Source: Bacillus massiliigorillae
GTDB lineage: Bacteria > Bacillota > Bacilli > Bacillales > DSM-1321
Assembly: GCF_000380245.2 (NCBI RefSeq)
Contig: NZ_HG428747.1
Location: forward strand, 40,054-104,053
Direction: 5' to 3'
Length of the DNA: 64,000 nucleotides
Under the pieces are notes generated by a model. That model did not search any database. It was not told where the DNA came from and saw only the letters and a list, made by a program, of their open reading frames with translations. Shown here piece by piece: positions 58,074 to 64,000 of this stretch. The position numbers and the translations under genes were made by a program. How positions within the stretch are numbered: the first letter of the stretch is position 1; each line of letters begins with the position of its first letter.

Positions 58074-59893
58074 AACCACTCATCCTCTTGATCTCGGTCA
58101 TAAGGAAGCGTAAAGAAAATTGTTGTACCTTTTCCTTCTTTACTTGTTGCCCATATATTTCCTCCATGCGCGAGCACCATTTCTTTTGCTATCGCTAATC
58201 CTAGGCCAGTACCACCTAGATTTCTAGTTCGAGCTTTATCTACTCGGTAGAATCGCTCAAATATTTTCTCCAATTTGTCCTTCGGTATCCCAACACCTTC
58301 ATCTTGAATACTGACTTCAATAAATCCATCTAACTCCTTCAAACGAAAAGTAAGCTGACCACCTTCAGGAGAATATTTCATAGCATTTGAAATTGTATTG
58401 TATAGAACCTGTGTAATCTTATCTTCGTCAATATCTACAAAAATCGCCTTCTTCGGTATATCCCGTTTAAATGTAATATGACCTTCTTTCCCTATTTCAA
58501 AGCGATCAATAATATGATTGAAGAAATTACTAAAGTTGACCCAATCCTTCTTTAATCGATAATCTTTACTATCCATTTTTGATAGCTGCAATAAGTCATT
58601 TACAAGACGAATCATTCTTTCCGTTTCATTTTGCGTTACAGTTAAGAAATTGGGAGCAATTGATTCATCTTTCCAAGCACCATCAGCTAATGCTTCTAAA
58701 TAACTACGCATCGTTGTCAGTGGTGTTCGTAATTCATGTGAAACATTCGCTACGAACTCACGGCGTTCATAATCAATTTTTTCTTGTTCAGTAATATCGT
58801 GTAATACCGTAATTAGTCCATTTACGAATCCTGTTTCTTTTTGTATCACTGAGAAATTTGCTCGAAGAACGTAATGTTCCTCTGATGTACTAAAGTCTAG
58901 AATAAGAGAGTCTTGTTGACTTAGTAAATCCTCAAAAGAATAATCGCTTTCTAAACCTAGTAATGAAACAATGGGCATAGATAATACTGTTTCACGTGAA
59001 ACATTTAATAATTGAGCTGCAGGCTCATTAATAAGGATGACTCGTCCTTTTCGATTGGTTGCAATTACTCCATCTGTCATATATGCGAGAACAGATGATA
59101 GCTTCTTTCGCTCCCCTTCTGTTGTAGAAGTCGCATCCTGTAGTTTTTTCGTTAAATTATTAAAGGTAATCGCAAGCTGACCAATCTCATCATCACCATA
59201 CACTTTAACCTTTCTAGAGAAATTCCCCTTCGCCATCGCCAAGGCTTGTTTTCTCATATCAGACATAGGTCGAGTAATCGTTTGAGCGAGTAAAATGCCT
59301 AGTCCTGCTGTTACTACAAGCGCAATAGCTGTTCCAGTCATAAAGATATTATTAATTTCTCGCAACTGCACATACACATTCTCGATTTTAGCAACTAAGT
59401 AAATCGCACCAATCGTCTCGTTTTTGGATTTTATTGGTTTTGAAAGGACCCATACTCTATTTTTCGTTTGACGATCTAATGATACTTTACTAATTTCTGT
59501 TCCTAATCCTAATGTTTTTTTAATAGAGTCTTCAGTTGTTCTTTTTCCTACATACCCTTGTTTATCAGGATCGGATGTACCGATAATACGGCTACGGTTA
59601 TCAATAATACGTACCTCAGAAACGTCATTAGAAGAGAAGTCTGATAAAACCGAGCGAATATCATCTTCCAACCTATTATCTTTAACTTCTCTTGGTTTTA
59701 TCATTTCTTCTTCTACGTTATATGCTAGCAAATTCACTTTTTCTTCTAATGACTCTTTAAAATTCGCTACAAGCCGCTTTTCTAATCGATCGATAAAATA
59801 TACACCAATAATCTGCATAGCTACAAGAATAAGCAATACATAAATCAGTACAAACTTTAAATGGACCGAGCGAAAGAAACCTACTTTTTTCAT
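58070..59893 (-). CDS. walK: Sensor histidine kinase WalK (YycG)
   Basis: A 607-aa essential membrane sensor of cell-wall state. The order is an N-terminal helix (FVLIYVLLILVAMQIIGVYF), an extracytoplasmic PAS-like loop, a second helix near residue 185, HAMP (RPMSDMRKQALAMAKGNFSRKV), a cytoplasmic PAS, HisKA with the phosphorylated His in FVANVSHELRTPL, and HATPase with the N, G1 and G2 boxes (ISNAMKYSPEGG, DEGVGIPKDKL, GTGLGLAIAKEM). It phosphorylates WalR. It starts five bases after walR, behind AGGAG. Confidence 0.96.
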   Translation of the reverse strand: MKKVGFFRSVHLKFVLIYVLLILVAMQIIGVYFIDRLEKRLVANFKESLEEKVNLLAYNVEEEMIKPREVKDNRLEDDIRSVLSDFSSNDVSEVRIIDNRSRIIGTSDPDKQGYVGKRTTEDSIKKTLGLGTEISKVSLDRQTKNRVWVLSKPIKSKNETIGAIYLVAKIENVYVQLREINNIFMTGTAIALVVTAGLGILLAQTITRPMSDMRKQALAMAKGNFSRKVKVYGDDEIGQLAITFNNLTKKLQDATSTTEGERKKLSSVLAYMTDGVIATNRKGRVILINEPAAQLLNVSRETVLSMPIVSLLGLESDYSFEDLLSQQDSLILDFSTSEEHYVLRANFSVIQKETGFVNGLITVLHDITEQEKIDYERREFVANVSHELRTPLTTMRSYLEALADGAWKDESIAPNFLTVTQNETERMIRLVNDLLQLSKMDSKDYRLKKDWVNFSNFFNHIIDRFEIGKEGHITFKRDIPKKAIFVDIDEDKITQVLYNTISNAMKYSPEGGQLTFRLKELDGFIEVSIQDEGVGIPKDKLEKIFERFYRVDKARTRNLGGTGLGLAIAKEMVLAHGGNIWATSKEGKGTTIFFTLPYDRDQEDEWL

Positions 59894-59898
59894 TTATT

Positions 59899-60612
59899 TT
59901 ACTCCTGTTCAGGATTGCGTAAGTAATAGCCTACTCCTCTTCGTGTTACAATCCAACCTGGATGACTTGGATTGTCTTCAATCTTTTCTCGCAAACGGCG
60001 CACTGTCACGTCTACTGTACGTACATCACCATAGTAATCGTAGCCCCATACAGTTTGTAACAAATGTTCACGTGTCATAACTTGTCCAATATGTTTCGCT
60101 AAATAATGAAGCAATTCAAATTCACGATGTGTTAATTCAATCGTTTCACCACGTTTAGATACGACGTATGCATCAGGATGAATCGTTAACGAACCAACTG
60201 AAATTTCCTTAGTCTCTTCGTCTTCTTCCTGACTTTGATTCACTAATGTTTGCTGCCTTCTTAAGTTCGCTTTTACACGGGCTAATAATTCACGTGTGCT
60301 AAATGGTTTCGTCACATAGTCATCTGCCCCTAGTTCAAGCCCTAGTACTTTGTCTATTTCTGAATCCTTCGCTGTCAACATAATAATAGGTGTTTCATAT
60401 TTCTTTCGTACTTCTCGACATACTTCCATTCCATCGCGTCCTGGTAGCATAATATCAAGTAAGATTAAATCTGGCTGAAGTTCTTCTACCTTCACGAGTG
60501 CCTCATTTCCATCATAAGCACAATGAACCTCGAAACCTTCTTTCTTTAAATTAAATTCAATAATATCCGCAATTGGTTTTTCATCATCCACAACAAGGAT
60601 CTTTTTCTCCAT
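59899..60612 (-). CDS. walR: Response regulator WalR (YycF)
   Basis: A 237-aa OmpR-type regulator that controls cell-wall hydrolase genes. The receiver domain has the acidic pair in LVVDDEK, the phosphorylated Asp53 in LILLDIMLPGRDG, and Lys in VTKPFSTRELLARV. The C-terminal winged HTH reads IELTHREFELLHYLAKHIGQVMTREHLLQTVWGYDYYGDVRTVDVTVRRL across the recognition helix. AAAGGAG precedes the ATG. It heads the walRKHIJ operon. Confidence 0.97.
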   Translation of the reverse strand: MEKKILVVDDEKPIADIIEFNLKKEGFEVHCAYDGNEALVKVEELQPDLILLDIMLPGRDGMEVCREVRKKYETPIIMLTAKDSEIDKVLGLELGADDYVTKPFSTRELLARVKANLRRQQTLVNQSQEEDEETKEISVGSLTIHPDAYVVSKRGETIELTHREFELLHYLAKHIGQVMTREHLLQTVWGYDYYGDVRTVDVTVRRLREKIEDNPSHPGWIVTRRGVGYYLRNPEQE

Positions 60613-60815
60613 GCTAAAATCTCCTTTATCTTATTATTTGCTTCTTCAGCATATATTAAAAACTGATTTAAATTATGTTAAATAAATATCGTCATACTTA
60701 TTACTTTATCATGATAACAAGTGTAATTCATCTTTTTAATAAGTGAGTTCACTTGTTTGTTTTACACTTCTTTTACAAAATAACCAAGAATGAATGTAAG
60801 ATTATAGCCTAATAA

Positions 60816-60849
60816 AAACAGCCTTCGGAACTATTTTCCGAAGGCTGCC
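60816..60849 (-). terminator. Terminator after the M23 peptidase gene
   Basis: CAGCCTTCGGAA (60819-60830) and TTCCGAAGGCTG (60836-60847) form a 12-bp stem, with TTTTTATT following on the minus strand. Confidence 0.85.
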
Positions 60850-60884
60850 AAATCTGTTCAATCTTACACACTTGCCTTGTATTC

Positions 60885-62333
60885 TTATAAATAATCAAGC
60901 GGATTTGCAATTCTTCCGTTAATAAATAATTCGAAATGTAGATGAACACCTGTTGAATTACCAGTGGAGCCCATCACACCGATTTTTGTGCCGGCAGAAA
61001 CGGTTTGTCCTGCTGATACACTAATTGATGACATATGTGAATATGTCGTTCTCATACCATTCCCATGGTCAATTTCTACACGATTACCATAACCACCATT
61101 ATTAAAACCAGCTGAAACCACGACTCCGTTATCTGCCGCTTTAATGGTTAAATCACTCGGACGAGCAATGTCAATTCCTTTATGCATTTTACCCCAACGG
61201 TAACCTACTTCACTTGAAATATAACCACCAACTGTTGGCCATGCAAACTGTCCACTACCTGTTGAAGGAGTTTCTTTTGTACCTTTTATACGAACTTCAG
61301 CCACAGGCTGCTTAATTACTTTATCTGTTAGTATATTTTGCGCTACTTGTTTACCATTCGTTTGCGTTACATAATAATGAGTGGCTTTTTCACCAACTTG
61401 CCCCTCTTGTTTAAGCTTTGAATCACCTTTATTCAGATCGTCGCTTTCAACTATTTTATGTTCAAATGGAATAGCTTGTTTTTTAAAGATTTCTCTTTGA
61501 GCAGTTACTTCTAGAACTGGTCTAGGTGCTGCTACTTTAATCACTTGCCCTACTTGTAAAAGAGAATCCGCTGTCATACCTTGATTCAGCTTTAACAGTT
61601 CGTCTGTCGTTAATCCGTATGCAGATGCAATGTTTTCTATTACATCGCCTTCTTGGATAGTATAGTTCTTCACTTCATATGAACCTTTATTTAAAAACGC
61701 TAATGCTGCTTGTTCATCCATAATCTTTGTTGGAATAGTAGCTGATTGAACAAATTCAATATTCTTTGATAGCGTTAAACTTGTAAGACGTGAACCAGAA
61801 GTTGTAAGAGGTGCCTCTTGGTCTCCTGTCTGATTTTCAAATTGTGCTAATTCATCAGCCGTTACATATTGAAGTTTAAACTTACGAAGAAGTTGGTCCG
61901 CAGCTTCTTTTGTGGCTACATATCCTACTTCTTTTCCATCAATAACTAGTGCTGTTGCTTGTGCTTCAATTTGTACATTATTTTTCAATGCTTCAAGTGC
62001 ACTCGTATAAGCTTCATCATTATGAAACACATTTTCTTCAATATATGTAACATCTTTATCTACTTCTAAAACCTTATCTGGATATTGCTTTTTCACTTGA
62101 TCAAGTTTTATTGCGAGATGTTGGTCTAATATATTTTTATCTTCTTCGGAGATTGTTCCGACAAATTGTTCTTTATTATAAACATGATAGATTGTTTCAA
62201 TATCATGTGTTTTTTCCTCTGCAGCTGCTACATGTTGAAAAGACAAAGAAGTTAAAGCAACTGTTGCCATAAGCATTGCTTTTTTCATCGTATTTGTATA
62301 ATCTCCTAAGTCTAAATTTCTTAAAGAAAACAC
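60885..62333 (-). CDS. Cell-wall endopeptidase, LysM-G5-M23
   Basis: A 482-aa secreted peptidoglycan hydrolase. After a signal segment (AMLMATVALTSLSFQHVAAAEE) come a long linker, LysM (NYTIQEGDVIENIASAYGLTTDELLKLNQ), a G5 domain (about residues 280-350, EVTAQREIFKKQAIPFEHKI) and a C-terminal M23 LytM domain with GYRWGKMHKGIDIA and VHLHFELFINGRIANPLDYL, carrying the zinc ligands. The GTG at 62333 has GGGGAG upstream; an ATG further upstream lacks a site. It directly precedes walR on the same strand, so it may belong to the WalR regulon. Confidence 0.88.
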   Translation of the reverse strand: MFSLRNLDLGDYTNTMKKAMLMATVALTSLSFQHVAAAEEKTHDIETIYHVYNKEQFVGTISEEDKNILDQHLAIKLDQVKKQYPDKVLEVDKDVTYIEENVFHNDEAYTSALEALKNNVQIEAQATALVIDGKEVGYVATKEAADQLLRKFKLQYVTADELAQFENQTGDQEAPLTTSGSRLTSLTLSKNIEFVQSATIPTKIMDEQAALAFLNKGSYEVKNYTIQEGDVIENIASAYGLTTDELLKLNQGMTADSLLQVGQVIKVAAPRPVLEVTAQREIFKKQAIPFEHKIVESDDLNKGDSKLKQEGQVGEKATHYYVTQTNGKQVAQNILTDKVIKQPVAEVRIKGTKETPSTGSGQFAWPTVGGYISSEVGYRWGKMHKGIDIARPSDLTIKAADNGVVVSAGFNNGGYGNRVEIDHGNGMRTTYSHMSSISVSAGQTVSAGTKIGVMGSTGNSTGVHLHFELFINGRIANPLDYL

Positions 62334-62603
62334 GCAAACTCCCCTTTCAAACAGCATCAAAATCTATTTATTATGAATCACTTTAAATAACTTTTATACT
62401 TTAACATATTTTTTAGGGAATCTAAGAAACGTCGTTATAATGTAATACAACTGTATAATTGATAGGAAAATTTAACATAAAACCCACTTTTCTATCACAA
62501 AATGCTTAGTTTTGCTCCAAAAAAAGCTGTTTTAAAATAATTTCACGATGAAATGATGACATCTAGTAACATAACTGAAACAATATAGTTACGTTACATC
62601 CAA

Positions 62604-62637
62604 AAAAAGCCAATCCGTATAAACGGATTGGCTTTTT
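62604..62637. terminator. Terminator after argS
   Basis: AAAAAGCCAATCCG (62604-62617) and CGGATTGGCTTTTT (62624-62637) form a 14-bp stem with A and T tails. Confidence 0.9.
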
Positions 62638-62650
62638 CCATTCAAATTTA

Positions 62651-64000
62651 TTACATTTCTTCTGGTGCTGCAATGCCTAGTAGACGTAAACCTTCTTTTA
62701 ATGTGATTTTCACAGCTTCTACAAGTGCAAGTCTTGCTTGCAATGACTCGTCTTGAAGTAGAATATGGGTATTTCCATAGTACTTATTAAATGCTTGTGA
62801 TAAATCTACAACATATTTCGCAATAACAGAAGGCTCTAACTGTTTATTTGCTTTTTCGATCATAGCAGGGAATTTTTGAAGTTCTTTTACTACTTCCCAG
62901 CTTAACTCATCTTGTAATGCATAGCTCGTTTGCCCTTCTTGTAGTGGAGACTTACGTAGAATAGAGCATGCACGAGTATGTGTATATTGTACGTAAGGAC
63001 CTGTTTCTCCTTCAAATTTCAACATATCCGTTAATGAATATTCAACGCTATTCATACGGTCGTTCTTCAAGTCATGGAAGATAACTGCACCTACACCTAC
63101 TTGTTTTGCTACTTCTTCTTTGTTAGGTAAGTTCGGGTTTTTCTCACTAATATTTTGTTCAGCCAATGCAATTGTTTCAGCAAGAACTTCTTCTAGCAGA
63201 ATGATTTTACCTTTACGAGTAGACATTTTCTTACCATCTTTTAAAATAAGACCGAAAGGAACATGTGTCATATCATCTGACCAATCAAATCCAAGTTTCT
63301 TTAATACAGCTTTAAGCTGTTTAAAATGTAAGCTTTGCTCATTCCCTACAACATAAATAGATTTTGCAAAATCATACGTGTTTTTACGGTAAATAGCCGT
63401 AGCTAAATCACGTGTAATGTATAAAGTTGCACCATCTGATTTCAGAATTAAGCATGGTGGCAATTCTTCTTCTTCCAGTTTCACTACTTGAGCACCTTTA
63501 TCTTCTACTAACAAACCGCTATCTTTAATCAGTTGAATAGCTGCACCCATTTTATCATTATAGAACGCTTCACCATTATACGAATCGAATGAAATACCTA
63601 ACAACTTATAGATTTTATTGAACTCTTGTAGAGATTCTTCACGGAACCATTTCCATAGCTCTACCGCTTCTTGATCATTGTCTTCTAGCTTTTTAAACCA
63701 CTTACGTCCTTCATCTTCAAGAGATGTATCCTTTTCGGCTTCTTCATGGAATTGAACATACAATTTTAGAAGCTCTTTAATTGGCTCTTTACGAACAGCT
63801 TCTTCATTGCCCCATTTTTTATATGCAACGATAAGCTTACCAAATTGTGTTCCCCAGTCTCCAAGATGATTGATTTTTATTGGTGTATAGCCACATTTTG
63901 CGACGATATTAGCTAAAGCATTTCCAATTACAGTTGAACGTAAATGCCCCATTGAGAACGGCTTCGCAATATTAGGAGATGACATATCAATCGTTACATT
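62651..64000 (-). CDS. argS: Arginyl-tRNA synthetase, partial (5' end missing)
   Basis: The C-terminal 449 residues of arginyl-tRNA synthetase; the frame is open at the window edge, so the N-terminus lies beyond 64000. The class I HIGH-like region is SSPNIAKPFSMGHLRSTVIGN, the KMSKS-like loop is KKMSTRKGKIILL, and the anticodon-binding DALR domain follows (YTHTRACSIL, NKYYGNTHIL). It charges tRNA-Arg. An apparent ATG at 63985 is internal. Confidence 0.95.
   Translation of the reverse strand, partial: NVTIDMSSPNIAKPFSMGHLRSTVIGNALANIVAKCGYTPIKINHLGDWGTQFGKLIVAYKKWGNEEAVRKEPIKELLKLYVQFHEEAEKDTSLEDEGRKWFKKLEDNDQEAVELWKWFREESLQEFNKIYKLLGISFDSYNGEAFYNDKMGAAIQLIKDSGLLVEDKGAQVVKLEEEELPPCLILKSDGATLYITRDLATAIYRKNTYDFAKSIYVVGNEQSLHFKQLKAVLKKLGFDWSDDMTHVPFGLILKDGKKMSTRKGKIILLEEVLAETIALAEQNISEKNPNLPNKEEVAKQVGVGAVIFHDLKNDRMNSVEYSLTDMLKFEGETGPYVQYTHTRACSILRKSPLQEGQTSYALQDELSWEVVKELQKFPAMIEKANKQLEPSVIAKYVVDLSQAFNKYYGNTHILLQDESLQARLALVEAVKITLKEGLRLLGIAAPEEM

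Noticed and set aside
1..64000. CRISPR array, tRNA, rRNA, insertion sequence or prophage
   Set aside because: I found no direct repeat-spacer series, no cloverleaf or rRNA-like sequence, no transposase or integrase, and no run of phage genes.

Overview
The window looks like low-GC Firmicute chromosome, most probably a Bacillus of or near the cereus group, from the arm close to the replication origin. The reasons are the walRKHI-walJ-htrA-CxxH/CxxC-rlmH block, AT-rich intergenic DNA, strong AGGAGG-type ribosome binding sites with GTG and TTG starts, Bacillus-type Fur boxes, and a DnaA-box cluster beside rlmH. No rRNA, tRNA, CRISPR array, transposase or prophage was seen.

Layout. 1-3980: a sucrose operon on the minus strand (LacY-type permease, sucrose-6-phosphate hydrolase, fructokinase) behind a near-consensus promoter with cre-like and LacI-type sites. 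4100-8450: DedA membrane protein, LysR and LacI regulators, a methyltransferase and a GNAT enzyme. 8600-10750: a glycolate/lactate-oxidase-type gene co-transcribed with its GntR/FadR regulator, with a perfect TATTGGT-TGG-ACCAATA palindrome at the promoter. 11059-12288: an unrecognised protein with degenerate tandem repeats. 12680-15850: a Fur-controlled haem import operon ending in an IsdG-type monooxygenase. 15900-18730: DUF305 protein, DbpA helicase, YbaK deacylase. 19110-23034: SAM-I riboswitch, metNIQ and an iron-alcohol-dehydrogenase-like gene. 23200-29900: phosphodiesterase, MFS transporter, GpmA, a second IsdG-type enzyme and an amino-acid ABC transporter. 29943-40527: small regulators (MarR twice, PadR, HxlR), a Fur-controlled orphan ABC ATPase, a YhgE-like membrane protein, a DsbA-like protein, a KstD-like flavoprotein, a decayed MFS transporter tail and a PhnA-like protein. 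40800-45300: guaC, then a second Fur-controlled haem operon with a HugZ-type enzyme. 45400-53000: glutaminase, a SinI-like small protein, a UvrC/Cho-like nuclease, queT behind a preQ1-II-like leader, an SDR, a small Tad2/DUF2829 protein, a Gfo/Idh/MocA oxidoreductase, a pair of diverged unknown paralogues and rlmH. 53040-53430: at least eight DnaA-box-like sequences. 53430-64000: a short interspersed repeat, htrA, walJ, walI, walH, walK, walR, a LysM-G5-M23 cell-wall hydrolase and the 3' part of argS.

How the genes work together. Iron and haem acquisition is the strongest theme. There are two complete haem ABC systems, each coupled to a different haem-degrading enzyme family, plus a third haem monooxygenase and a lone ABC ATPase, and Fur boxes precede three of these units. 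Small-molecule control is well represented by the SAM-I riboswitch, the preQ1-II-like leader, a LacI/cre-controlled sugar operon, a GntR operator and a MarR-type operator. The most novel items are the preQ1-II-like element with an inserted hairpin, the chromosomal Tad2-like gene, the paralogous unknown pair at 51298-52307, the repeat protein at 11059-12288 and the DnaA-box cluster. Several small genes (SinI-like, CxxH/CxxC, a possible YjcZ-like peptide) were read directly from the sequence.
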